From Phymorhynchus buccinoides (Eukaryota; Mollusca; Gastropoda; Neogastropoda; Raphitomidae): a stretch of 64,000 nucleotides of DNA. The notes beneath the pieces were generated by a model, which saw only the letters and a program-made list of their open reading frames with translations, ran no database searches and was not told the origin of the DNA. Numbering within the stretch: position 1 is the stretch's first letter; each line of letters opens with the position of its first letter. The stretch is taken from assembly GCA_017654935.2 (NCBI GenBank), contig CM065712.1:27920875-27984874 (forward strand). The letters are read 5' to 3'. Below are positions 1 to 11,050 of this stretch, piece by piece. A program made the position numbers and the translations under genes.

Positions 1-1343
1 AGCTGCTGTTGCTCGCCCCGCACAGCTGCAGTGGAAAACCCGGCATGATGAGCAGGCGTGGGGGTGTTGGCGGGGTGATGGACCCTACTGCACCGGTCGC
101 AGTCAGCCAGGAACCGCTCCAGGTCCTGGTACATCCCCGGCCAGTAAACTAGAGGCCGGAGAGTCTCCTTAGCGTGCTGGTGTCCCTGGTGACCGGTGTG
201 GTGGTGCAGTGAGGAGAGGACGCGGGGCCGCAGCTTGTTGGGCAGCAGGAGCTGCTCACACGGCCCGCGTCGCGGATCCATCACCCGCCGGTGCAGAACA
301 CCTTTCCGGCACACAAGGCGATCATGCTGCTTGACTAGCAGCTGCATCTGCCAGTCTTCGGTGGGAGCAGGTGCCGACGGCCAGGAGGCAACGAGAGGAC
401 CAATGGAGGGGTCCTCCCACTGCAGACGCCGGAGCTCCTTCGGCGTCAACTGGGGGATGATGGCGTCAGCAGGGTGCGATGTGGCCACAGCGTTGATCTG
501 CGGCTGCGGTGATCCACCCTGCTGATGGCGGACAGTGGCTGGGGACTGAGACCTGTCCTCAGCCCGCGGAGAGCTACCGCCAGCCTTCCGCCGTCGTCGT
601 CTGCGCCGCCGTTTGGAGTCTGGAGAGCCTGCCGCACATTGGCAGACCTGCAGTGGCGTCTCTGGTGTGTGCTGGAGCTGCTCCAATGATGGCGGTTGGC
701 GCAGCTCCTGTCTCAGGGTGGCCACCTCAGCTGATAAGGCGGCCAGCTGAGACTGCACATGGTCAGCAGGGGCGGTGCTGTGCTGGGAGCACACATAGTG
801 GTCGTCAGCACCGCCTTCCCGCACACACCAGAGAGCTTCCTTGCGGGCCAACTCGAACGTGGTGTCTGGATGCCTGCGTATGTGGCGTCGGACCTCACAC
901 CGGAGGGACGCTGGCTGCAGGCCGCTGGCAAACACGTCACGCAGGATGTCCGCCGGGAGAAGGTTAGCCTTGGCTGTGTTGACCTTCTCCCAGAGGCACT
1001 GGAGGTCGCACGCATAGGCCCCGATGTCTTCGCCGTGACCCCGTCTCCTGGTGAAGAAGGCCGCGGCCAGACTCACCGCGTCGCGCTGCTCTCCCCAGCG
1101 TTCTTCGAGGATGGCGAAGATTTTCGCTGGGGAGTCCACCTCCGTCGCGCGCCGCCGGATGATCTGCTGGCGAGCCTGGCCTTGTAGGGCGGCGATCAGC
1201 CAGAGGGCAGCTGCTCTGTCATCCAGGGGCTGAAGGTGAAGCGCTAGCTTCGCCCCCTGGATGAAGTCGTCGACGGGTGTTGTGCTGCCCTCCTCACCGA
1301 AGAATTCCGGGAGACGGGGCATGTACACGTTGGGGTTAGCCAT
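1..1343 (-). CDS. Gag/integrase-finger ORF, second copy, cut by the window edge
   Basis: Matches the N-terminal and middle part of the 526-residue ORF at 18762-20342 with only a few substitutions, at an offset of 18999. The start codon is at 1343 on the minus strand and the frame runs off the window at base 1, inside the region just after the integrase HHCC finger. Its 5' LTR follows at 1446-2018. Whether this is the allele of the other copy or a duplicate is discussed under the 13-kb block. Confidence 0.85.
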   Translation of the reverse strand, partial: MANPNVYMPRLPEFFGEEGSTTPVDDFIQGAKLALHLQPLDDRAAALWLIAALQGQARQQIIRRRATEVDSPAKIFAILEERWGEQRDAVSLAAAFFTRRRGHGEDIGAYACDLQCLWEKVNTAKANLLPADILRDVFASGLQPASLRCEVRRHIRRHPDTTFELARKEALWCVREGGADDHYVCSQHSTAPADHVQSQLAALSAEVATLRQELRQPPSLEQLQHTPETPLQVCQCAAGSPDSKRRRRRRRRKAGGSSPRAEDRSQSPATVRHQQGGSPQPQINAVATSHPADAIIPQLTPKELRRLQWEDPSIGPLVASWPSAPAPTEDWQMQLLVKQHDRLVCRKGVLHRRVMDPRRGPCEQLLLPNKLRPRVLSSLHHHTGHQGHQHAKETLRPLVYWPGMYQDLERFLADCDRCSRVHHPANTPTPAHHAGFSTAAVRGEQQQ

Positions 1344-1445
1344 GGTGTCGACGTTGGGACGGGCGGAGGTAGATCTGCTGCACTGTCTTCCTAGCTAACT
1401 GTCTGAGTTTCCCCTTGTTCCTGAAATCCTGCTCGCAGCGCCAGT

Positions 1446-2018
1446 TGTAATGGGGTGGTAAGGGGGTAAAGGGATAAGTGCATAGGGATAAGGATAGGGA
1501 AGTTGATGAGGGATAAGGATTGGAGGGTGAAGATAGGCACACTCCGCACAGACCAGGAACATATAGAGGAAACCAGACAGTTGTTTAGTAACAACATTAT
1601 GAAAGGATGGCTTTGATAAAATAGGTTTTATAAAGATAAGAGGTGACATAACTTGGCCGGTTAGATTGCCAGTTTTAAGGATAAATCAGCCATTCAATGT
1701 TTTAATTAACAAACTAATAAAGTGATTGACATAACTACAATAAGATTTTATTATTGGAATGACAATCAAATAGAAGAAAATGGCTAAATTATAAGTTTAT
1801 TATTACTACTAGTTGGCCTGAGATTTGAGGGGAGGCCGTTGGAGATTTGAAAAACCGGGTCGCATGATGCGATTTGAAAAGTGACACGTCTAAAAATAGA
1901 TATGATGTCATATAGTGAGGCGCGCGCGACTTGGAAAAAGGGCCTAGGCACGCTTGTCGTATGCTAAAAATAGTATTGCGTGACAGGTAGGCCTTATGAA
2001 ATACGGCACTCTGTCACA
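1446..2018 (-). repeat. 5' LTR of the left Gag-element copy
   Basis: A 573-bp LTR, almost identical to 20445-21017 (one visible substitution, CACGTCT against CATGTCT). It begins TGTAAT and ends TCACA on the plus strand, and TTAG of the target duplication follows at 2019-2022. The minus-strand primer-binding site sits at about 1425-1444. Confidence 0.9.
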
Positions 2019-2990
2019 TTAGTAGATGTAATAAAGATGGTGGGAACGATCCTGGAGGCAATGCCCGGAGGTGGTCTGAAACAGACACATCATGGGATAT
2101 TAGTAGATATAATAAAGATGGTGGGAACGATCCTGGAGGCAATGCCCAGAGGCGGTCTGGAACAGACTCAATATAATGGGATATTAGTAGATATTATAAA
2201 GATGGTGGGAACGATCCTGGAGGCAATGCCCAGAGGCGGTCTGGAACAGACTCAATATAATGGGATATTAGTAGATATTATAAAGATGGTGGGAACGATC
2301 CTGGAGGCAATGCCCGGAGGCGGTCTGAAACAGACACATCATGGGATATTAGTAGATATAAAAAAGATGGTGGGAACGATCCTGGAGGCAATGCCTGGAT
2401 GAGGTCTGGAACAGACTCAATATGATGGGACATTAGTAGATATAATAAAGATGGTGGGAACGATCCTGGAGGCAATGCCCGGAGGTGGTCTGAAACAGAC
2501 ACATCATGGGACATTAGTAGATATAATAAAGATGGTGGGAACGATCCTGGAGGCAATGCCCGGAGGTGGTCTGGAACAGACTCAATATGATGGGACATTA
2601 GTAGATATAATAAAGATGGTGGGAACGATCCTGGAGGCAATGCCCGGAGGTGGTCTGGAACAGACTCAATATGATGGGACATTAGTAGATATAATAAAGA
2701 TGGTGGGAACGATCCTGGAGGCAATGCCCGGAGGCGGCCTGGAACAGACACCTCATGGGATATTAGTAGATATTATAAAGATGGTGGGAACGATCCTGGA
2801 GGCAATGCCCGGAGGCAGTCTGGAACAGACTCAATATGATGGGACATTAGTGGATGTAATAAAGATGGTGGGAACGATCCTGGAGGCAATGCCCGGAGGC
2901 GGCCTGGAACAGACAGCTCATGGGATATTAGTAGATATTTTAAAGATGGTGGGAACGATCCTGGAGGCAATGCCCAGAGGCAGTGCAACA
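2019..2990. repeat. 81/84-bp minisatellite, 12 units
   Basis: The anchor GATGGTGGGAACGATCCTGG recurs at 2036, 2117, 2201, 2285, 2366, 2450, 2531, 2615, 2699, 2780, 2864 and 2945. Spacings are only 81 or 84. The 81 units carry CACATCATGGG or a close variant; the 84 units carry CTCAATATGATGGG. The order is A B B A B A B B A B A. Both spacings divide by three, which keeps long frames open on both strands. I do not call these coding, because single-base indels break the frames in the other copy. Confidence 0.93.
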
Positions 2991-3873
2991 CCAGGAAAGT
3001 CCCGATTTTTTCTACAATACAGATATGTGATGATCGTTGGGTCACTAACAGCCGGGTGTTATTACAGCCACCAAGTACGACAATCATGTACGCGTCTTAA
3101 AGACCCCGTGACGCGCCACGGTTACGTCCCTTGTTTTATTCTGGGTCGCTGTAACCCGTATTCGAATTTCCCCATATTCAAATTGAGGCTGCTCTTTAAA
3201 CTGACTTGTGGCTTTCAATTTGGGGCACTTTATATGGGAGTCTGACTTGGTCAAAACAAGATTTATTTCCAGTTATAAGAGGGAAAACACGTGAATCCCG
3301 TGATTTTGACACGTGATCGGGTGGATCTTTAAAGACGATTTTTTGCAAAAAAAGCGTCGAGATCACCAGGAAAACACCCTTTACAGAGATCGCAACACTC
3401 ACTTTGCTCTGGTTTCCTATAAATCAAACCGTCAAATCGGCGATTCCTCCTTGGCGGAGGTGCTGGAAGTCAGATTATTTCAGAGAAAGAGAAGGCATGT
3501 GCCTTCAAAGAGAAGGAATGTGCCTTCTCTTTTCTAATGGCCGCCTGAGTTGGACCAAATCGTTTGCACGAAAACTCCATTAAACTGGCCCCTGAAGATG
3601 TTTATGGAACCGAGCCTTTATTTCAAGGAGTTCAAGTAATGAAAAAGACAATTTATAGTATGCACTTTGTGTTTTTCAGTAATCAATAATTGATCACCAA
3701 ACAGTGCTCATTTCAGCTGTCATAGATCATTTCAGTAGAACTAGACACACGACATACACATTTAGGCCTACGAGCGTCTAAACATCGAGTCCAAAAAAGA
3801 TTCAGCTTTATAATGTTTACTACAGATATAATGAAAACAGTTAAGCTTAACTCAGTAGCAAATTAACCACACA

Positions 3874-4510
3874 AAACCAAGCGCGAATTCGCAATCGTTT
3901 GTGGCAGCGGTCTATTTTTACCACTCCAATCATTACATACACTGAGTCGCCTCCCCTGGCTTTTCAATAATTGTAATCTGTAAACCTGGGCCTGTATTCA
4001 CGTTGAGATAGCATGAGACTTAGCATCATGGTAACTTAGAAGCTCTTCCAAAAGTCCTATTAAATCCTATAGGACATTGGAAGAGCTTATAAGTTAGCAT
4101 CATGCTAAGTCTCATGCTATCTCAACGTGAATACAGGCCCAGAATGTTATCTCTGCACCATTTCGTAACTTTTTATATATTTTGGAAAACATTTAAAACT
4201 ATTTATCCTACTTATACTCATCGAAAGAAGCACCGCATACTCGTCGTGTCTGTTGCAGTGTCTGTATTACGTATGTTTATTATTTTGTACGCTTTAAAAT
4301 GAAGATTCATGTGCTCTGTTCAGTATACAATTCTTTCCATACCTAAGGACTGTAGAATATGACAACTGAAATGTTACTTTATGCCCAAGTATTTTTTTCT
4401 CTTTTACAATATGTGCGACAATTTTGTCAATATGTGCGACAAATTTGGACCGACCGACAGACAGACAGACCGACAAAGTGAGTTATAGGTTTGTGGTTTG
4501 AGCCACAAAC
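3874..4510 (-). repeat. Hairpin-ended dispersed repeat (family H), split by the fold-back MITE
   Basis: Minus orientation. One end is the palindrome TTTGTGGCTCAAGCCACAAA (here with one mismatch) followed by a (CGGT)n/(CTGT)n run and repeats of AAAATTGTCGCACATATTG. The other end is GCCACAAACGATTGCG...CGCGCTTGGTTTT. Other members lie at 12409-12978, 38788-39509 and 41030-41444. Confidence 0.8.
3987..4140. mobile_element. 153-bp fold-back MITE
   Basis: An almost perfect inverted repeat with arms of about 70 bp, beginning TGGGCCTGTATTCACGTTG and ending in its complement. It splits a member of the hairpin-ended repeat family. The related copy at 41030-41444 shows the empty site CTGTAAACCAGAATG, so the insertion is real. 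No clear target duplication is visible. Confidence 0.85.
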
Positions 4511-4979
4511 AAAAATTCAAACTGACCTGACTAAGCATTTCCAACTTGAGAAGATATTTTGTTAACGTTTAGAGAGAAAAACTGTAGGCCCCCCTAGCAG
4601 ACTATAAGAAACTGACAACTTGCGGAGAAAGATGTGTCAGTGGGTGATGGGGCCCTGTGAGGGTTAAATCAGTGACGCTTATAGCTAATTATTATTTTGG
4701 GGGGAACTGAAAAAACAAACATTAGCCTAACCAACCTAAGATGAAATCTCCTAGTAGTGATACAATCTATAAATACAAAATAATTTAGAGAAATAGGTAG
4801 TTACACCAAATGAGATCGAATTAACACCAACAACTATGAAGTGAATGCGTGAATGCAAGAAGCAACCCCCCTACCCGAACCCCCTATTTCGATAGGGGGC
4901 AGGGTGGATAATATAGCAACATGCTAACGCAAATGATTACCGCAAGCGTAAAGCAGAGATGCGTTACCGTAAAGTTGAA

Positions 4980-5132
4980 ATCCTCTATTTATTAAGGTAA
5001 AATAAGGTCTATCCTTACTTCCCAAAACTAAGACAATAGGGTCTTTGGGTAATAGACCCCAATTTGATGCCTTTTAGTGACATAGGTGTTAAATCATTGT
5101 GGTGCTAAAATGCGACTTTGGCGGTGAAAGGG
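4980..5132 (+). mobile_element. Truncated piggyBac-like MITE
   Basis: The right part of the MITE, ending TTTGGCGGTGAAAGGG and TTAA at 5133-5136. The left terminal repeat is absent, so the left border is approximate. Confidence 0.7.
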
Positions 5133-5265
5133 TTAACGTCCTCCGGTCTGAAACAGACAACCATAATTATGGGACATATAAAGATGGTGGGAACGATCCT
5201 GGAGGCAATGTCCGGAGGCAGTGCAACTCCAGGAAAGTCCCGAATTTGCAACGATACAGATGCAT
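5133..5265 (+). repeat. Single-copy dispersed form of the minisatellite family
   Basis: TTAACGTCCTCCGGTCTG...GGCAGTGCAACTCCAGGAAAGTCCCG. It abuts the right end of a piggyBac-like MITE relic. The right-hand copy of the block has it at about 24131-24262. Confidence 0.75.
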
Positions 5266-5418
5266 GATTGAAACCCAACGCGTTACCGTAGACTTAAAAT
5301 CCTCTATTATCATACCTTTCTCCGCACGCGACAAAGGTGCACGTGCTCTCGTGGTGAGGGATGCGACAGTTGTTGTTTTTAGTGTCTCTCCCACCTACAT
5401 TATATTGGTTTCTATAAT

Positions 5419-5422
<4 letters not shown>

Positions 5423-5504
<82 letters not shown>
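5423..5504. repeat. (GA)n microsatellite
   Basis: Pure AG run. The right-block counterpart at 24419-24499 has interruptions. Confidence 0.95.
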
Positions 5505-5508
<4 letters not shown>

Positions 5509-5944
5509 ACGTTCATCCAGAAAGAAAGCAATATAACAAACAAACGAACAAACAACTTAATACCAAGTCTATCGCCGAGCGGCAGATAAGTTCCCGAGCG
5601 GTTGAACTTGATAGGGTTAGGACCAGCTTAGTACATTATATATATGATTATATAGTGTTATTTCATAAAACTGAATGCATCAAACTTTGAGATTCAGAAA
5701 CGTAAGCATGACGGCGGTGTTTAAAGACCCACTGACCTGGCTGGATTAAGTCCCTTGGTTTTTTTCTGGGTCGGTGTGGCCCACATACAGACTTTCCTCA
5801 TATACGATCGAGGCTGCTCTTTAATGTGATGTCTCGTTTTCGTGCATGAGGACATTCGTATGGGAGCCACACTTGGTCAAAATAAGATTTTCTTACCAGC
5901 GAGAGAGGGAAAACACGTGAAACCCGTGATTTTCACTCACGGAC

Positions 5945-6566
5945 CTTTAAATCATCATTTGGTGCTGACCCATACTACTTAGTACTTCCACAGAATTATG
6001 TGTTTACCATTCTAAAACTTAGAACAACCAATAATAACTTGCCAGTAAATAAACTGCGCTATGATAATATACCCAGAAGTGAAATAATCTGTGAAAAGTG
6101 TAATGTACATGATGTGGCAGATGAGTTCCATTATTGGTTTGTCAGTCCCTTTTTTAACGTTGAAAGAAATAGATATCTTCCGCGGTACTTTTTTGTGCGA
6201 CCAAATGCGTATAAATTTAATGCTTTGTTTGTCTCAAGAAATAAGAAACTTTTGATTAAACTTAAGCACTTCGTTACAGCTATAAACAGTTCTTTTCGAT
6301 GATTTATATGGATAAAATGTCACATGTTTTTGTGTGTTTTTTAAATTTTATTATGGTACAAGTATATTAGTTCATGATGTTACATATCTACTTGTTGATA
6401 TTGTTTGTTGTTTCTGATAGTAATTAGCATCTATGACATCACTCTGTATTGAGTTTTGAGTGTTTAACTATGTGTGTGCTTTGTTTCATATTTCTGTGCC
6501 CCAAGTGGGTATGAAATACACAATTTGCCTTGCCTTGCCTTGCCTTGCCTTGCCTTGCCTTGTCTA
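5945..6566 (+). pseudogene. 5'-truncated LINE: C-terminal Cys/His domain and 3' tail
   Basis: Encodes the C-terminal region of a non-LTR reverse transcriptase (NLPVNKLRYDNIPRSEIICEKCN..., then HYWFVSPFF). The final cysteine of the CxxC...HxxxC finger is Ser here but Cys in the right-block copy. The 3' UTR ends in a (TTGCC)n tail at about 6525-6562. Confidence 0.75.
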
Positions 6567-6899
6567 TACAGGTGGACCCTGACGGATGAGGTTTTGCAAG
6601 GAACACGTTGAGATCACCAGAAAGACAGCCTTTTCAAAGATCGGAACACTCGATTTGCTCTGGTTTCCTAGAAATCAAACCGTCAAAACGGCGATTTCCT
6701 CCTTGGCGGAGGTGCAGGAGAGAGAAGCCATTTTCGATTGGTGGGGGGGGGGGGGGGGGCAAACCCATTGAGGTTTCAGCTTTTTCCTTTTTGTTGTGCA
6801 GTAAAAAAAAAAAGCTATTTCCTTTGTTGTGAGCAAAACTCTTTTAGATAAACTGCATACATTAAAATTTTAAAAAAAAGGCTTGTATTGTGAAAAAAT

Positions 6900-7393
6900 C
6901 GTGCAAACAATTTGGTCGCCATTACAAAAGAGACGGCACACGCCTTCTCTTTGGGTGAAATAATTTGACTTCTAGCACCTCCGCCAAGGATAAATCGCCG
7001 ATTTGACGGTTTGAGTTCTAGGAAACCATAGCAAAGTGAGTGTTGCGATCTCTGTAAAGGGTGGTTTCGTGGTGATCTCGATGTGTTTCTTGCAAAAACG
7101 CATCCGTCAGGGTGCATAAAAACGTGTACACTAAAAGTGATTGAAATAAACTGAACGGTTCTTGAAGAAAACGTGGCCGGTCGGACGGATGCACGGAAGG
7201 ACGGACAGAAGGGACGGATAAAACAAAAACAATACTTCCCAAAGCTTCGCTCGGGAACTAAAAACAAAGAGACAAAGAAATGGACAGAGATAAAGACAGG
7301 TTGGGGATGGAAAAGTGCTGAGAAACGACAGCTGCTAAACGTGAGAGGGATAATAGGTTTTATGCATTCATTTTGGAAAATCTCAAACAGAGA
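6900..7393 (-). repeat. Dispersed non-coding repeat with the TCCTTGGCGGAGGTGC motif
   Basis: A module with GATCACCAGGAAAACACCC, CTCTGGTTTCCTA and GGCGATTCCTCCTTGGCGG occurs in plus orientation at about 3345-3540 and 6600-6730, and in minus orientation here (with GCACCTCCGCCAAGG). The right block repeats all three (about 22350, 25600, 25920-26250). No protein is recognised. Confidence 0.6.
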
Positions 7394-7394
7394 A

Positions 7395-7475
<81 letters not shown>

Positions 7476-7541
7476 CAGAGATAGAGAGACAGAGACAGAC
7501 AGAGAGAGAGAGAATGAGGGAAGATAGAGACAAGGGGGAGG

Positions 7542-7616
<75 letters not shown>

Positions 7617-7676
7617 CAGAGATAGAGAGAAAGAGAGACAGAGAGAGAGAGAGAGAAGGAGGAAGAGAGAGACAAG

Positions 7677-7721
<45 letters not shown>

Positions 7722-7864
7722 CAGACAGAGAGAGAGAGAGACAGACAGAGACAGAGAGACAGATACAGACAGAGAGAGAGAAGGAGGAAGAGAGAGACAA
7801 GGAGGGAGGTGAGAGAGAGAGAGAGAGAAGTGAGAGAGAGAGAGAGAGAGAGAGTAGCGAGAGG

Positions 7865-7908
<44 letters not shown>

Positions 7909-7985
7909 AAGAGAGAGAGAGAGAGATACACACACAGAGAGAGAGAGAGACACACAGAGAAAAAAGAGAGAGAAAGAGGGAGAGA

Positions 7986-8056
<71 letters not shown>

Positions 8057-8057
8057 C
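7394..8057. repeat. Long imperfect (GA)n tract, left copy
   Basis: About 660 bp of AG-rich simple sequence with CAGA and GGAGG variants, ending at the LINE 3' terminus (8057). The long Ser/Leu- and Arg/Glu-only frames here are artefacts. Confidence 0.95.
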
Positions 8058-8880
8058 GCAGACGATTTATTCCGAAAGGCCATGGCCCCTTAGAAGGGGA
8101 ATATACAAAAATATACAACATAAGCAGGTAAATTATAATTATGGCGATGATGTACCAAGTTTGCACTACTTTATAACGAACTAGAAATGTATTATTGCTT
8201 AACGTTTTACTATAAAAATGACAAGAAAACACAACCCAAAAAAACTAGTACTCAACCTATGATATGTAAACACTTCGTATTTTAAATGCTTTATAAAACT
8301 TTATAGCAACAGATTTTACAATATTTTGATTTGTTGATGCTAACAGTAACACTAGTCTAAATAAACACGGCTCACTAAAGTATTTATGTGGCAACAATTT
8401 TTCTCTTAACTGCCTAAGACCTGGACACACAAGAACAAAATGAACCTCATTTTCTACGGCATCATGACATATTGGACTTAGAAGATTATGAGCAAAAGTC
8501 TGCTTATGTCTGTAATAATGAACTTGAATATCTGAAATACCTAAACGAAATTTGGTCATAATACGGGGGGGAAGGGTGAAAAAGGAAAATTTTGTCATAA
8601 TACGTTTTAAATGTCTGTCAATAGGTAAAGAAATATACGTAGGTAAGTAACTTACTTGACTGAATGTTCTATACAAAATATATCTCGCTATCTTCAGTTT
8701 TATAATTCCAATTTTGCCACCAACAATCAATTATTCTCTGCCGAAATGCACACACGAAGACTCTTCTTACATCTTCCACTCCTTCATTCATCCAAACGTA
8801 TCCAAAACCATATTCACATAATTTCATTCTTACATTAGAAACCCAAGTTACTTTTGCCTCGATTATCCAACACTAACAAC
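8057..8880 (-). pseudogene. LINE 3' part (C-terminal domain, minus strand), left copy
   Basis: The minus strand encodes a segment with LPTYISLPIDRHLKRIMTKF, then HDAVENEVHFVLVCPGLRQLRE, the C-terminal finger region of a non-LTR reverse transcriptase. The 3' end has AATAAA (within GGAATAAATCGTCTGC) followed on the minus strand by a long (TC)n run. It carries a 39-bp in-frame insertion at about 8563-8601 that the right copy lacks. Confidence 0.72.
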
Positions 8881-9120
8881 ATTTTATATGCTTTACTAGA
8901 TCAACCCGTGCTCCACACGATAGCATTAAGCATCTGCGTTCATAATTGATAGGAAACTGTCTGATCAGAAGAAGAAGAAGAACTGGCTAGATGTACGTTA
9001 TTGAATATAGCAAAACCCGTGGCCGCACTGGATGCCATGAAAGCAATTGTAAGCTCCGCACAGACTTAGGTTTTGTCACTTGAGAAAAGTAGGTGTTCCT
9101 AAAAATGTTTGTGAACAAAA

Positions 9121-9285
9121 AACACACACACACACCACACACACACACAAAAAAAAAAACCACACACACACACACACACACTAGGAACAGAAAAACACAA
9201 ACGCGCACCAAACGCGCACCACGCATAACGAACGCACGCACGCACGCACGACGCACGCACGCACACGCACGCACACACACAAACA

Positions 9286-9318
<33 letters not shown>

Positions 9319-9345
9319 CACACCAGCACACACACAATCATAATC
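9121..9345. repeat. (AC)n / (GCAC)n microsatellite
   Basis: AC-rich with CGCA-repeat sections; the right-block counterpart at 28363-28536 is an almost pure (AC)n. It falls between the two parts of the minus-strand LINE relic. Confidence 0.93.
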
Positions 9346-10199
9346 ATGCTGCTTGACAGGTTTCCTGTCAATTCATGAGCGCAGATGCGTTATTCTCCGT
9401 TATGTACCTTTCAAAACAAATATGGTTAGACCAAACACAAAACTTCCAGAAGGTAGAGGAACCATTTGTACAAAAGCCCTACTCGCCTCCCTCTTCTCCT
9501 TCCTAGCCACCACGTATTTTAGCCCCCTCGCAACCACTTGCCCCCTCCCCCTCTCCCTTCTTCTAACCAAAGCAACCATAGAAGTTTCTATTTCTAGGTG
9601 CAGTGAGTTAGCCTCGGCTTTCAGTTAGCACACACATAATAATTATGTCTAAAAATGAACCGTTTTGAAAATGTAAAATGGCTTCCAACAGACCGTCCAC
9701 CCTAAATTAGACAGTTTAACTCACCAGTTTTATGACGGAGATTTTAGCAATTTGCCATTATGATATTGCCTTCGATTGTCAAAGTGGTTCGTTCATTCCA
9801 AATAACCCATTTTTATTAAGTTTACAGATTGCAGTGTAAAGTTGACGTCTCTGTATATAGCCAACTTTGTGAATGTGACCTGAATAACTTCGGGGCAAAC
9901 TTTCGTGTTTTTCCGAAGGTAGCTTTCATGACAAGCTTCCTAGCTAATTCATGACACGCGAACAAGAAAAAATAAAAGCTTTTTAAAATTTAATTTGCCA
10001 ATTTTATACCAACGACTGTGAAAAAAACGGCAACAACATTTTGCCTACCACAATCAACTTTCAAAAGCAAAATTTTTTTAATGGACCCCTCGCGACCTAG
10101 CGGAATAAATAGACGAAGCGTGTATCTTGACCGCGCATCGCGAGCAAAAGTCCGACATTTACGCGGTACTCGAGTTTTTAGGGTCCCCTCCTCGGATCC

Positions 10200-11050
10200 T
10201 TAGCGCATATAATATAGATAAGGCAATCTATCCCTGCTCATCCTAGTTATTTTTAACCAATACTGAATACATTTTATACCACAGAGTAAAGATATAGGAT
10301 ATCTAGCAGTTTCATTATAAACTAAAATATTTGGGGTCTTTTGTGATACACCAAGAAATCTTTTTAATGAAAATAGATGAATTTTCTCACAGTGCATTGC
10401 AGCAGGATATAGACCGCCAAATTTCTGCTCCATACTGAAGCATGGGCTGAATTTGAGCATCAAACAGTTTCAAGAACAATCTAAGAGATTCATTATTTAA
10501 AACTAACAATTTCCTCATACTGAGAAACAATGCTCTTTTTGATCTACAACATAAGTCTTTTCATGCAAGCACAAAGCTCAATCGAGTTGAAAAATAGATG
10601 CCTAGATATTAATACACATTCACTACAGGCATGAACATTCCATTATAAGTCCAACTTTCATTTCTAGCAATATAACCTCCTTTCCTAAATACAATAATAT
10701 TAATTTTATCTAAATTTACATTTAATTGCAATCTCCTATCAGCTCTACATAGACTATTCAATTGAATCTGTAACCCAATAACCGATTCTGACAGCAGCAA
10801 AACATCATAAGCCAAAAGTAATATAAATAGTTATATTAATTAATTTGATATAACTGCACCATGTCTACCAGAATTTATAACTTCATTAGTAAGATCGTTA
10901 ATAAACAAAGAAAACAAAACAGGGCCACAAACATCACCCTGCTTAACTCCTGCAGTACAATTAATATATTCGGTTTGGATGCTGTTGAAAGTTTGCACCA
11001 AGATAGTCACTATCCCTGGTCGTGCACGTGCCACATTTCGAGTGAATGTC
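10200..11050 (-). pseudogene. LINE reverse transcriptase relic, minus strand, left copy
   Basis: Fragments in several frames: GVKQGDVCGPVLFSLFINDL (RT motif B region), AYDVLLLSESVIGLQIQLN (the catalytic ADD box decayed to AYD), RLQLNVNLDKINIIVFRKGG, then a YGAEIWGL-type region. Probably the upstream part of the element ending at 8057; the 1.3 kb between them is later insertion, including the (AC)n tract. Confidence 0.72.

Noticed and set aside
509..1233. Plus-strand frames over the Gag element (also 19508-20232)
   Set aside because: Shadows of the real minus-strand Gag/integrase-finger ORF.
2019..2990. CRISPR array
   Set aside because: Whole units repeat head to tail with no unique spacers, in a eukaryotic genome.
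2019..2990. Hammerhead ribozyme in the tandem repeat
   Set aside because: No CUGAUGA...GAAA core on either strand.
1980..3245. Frames of 140, 264 and 157 codons over the minisatellite
   Set aside because: Caused by unit lengths divisible by three; the right copy breaks the frames by single-base indels.
6815..8131. Long frames of only Ser/Leu or Arg/Glu on both strands (also near 16300-16900, 32000-32700, 59400-60100)
   Set aside because: They are translations of (CT)n/(GA)n simple sequence with no composition or motif of a protein.
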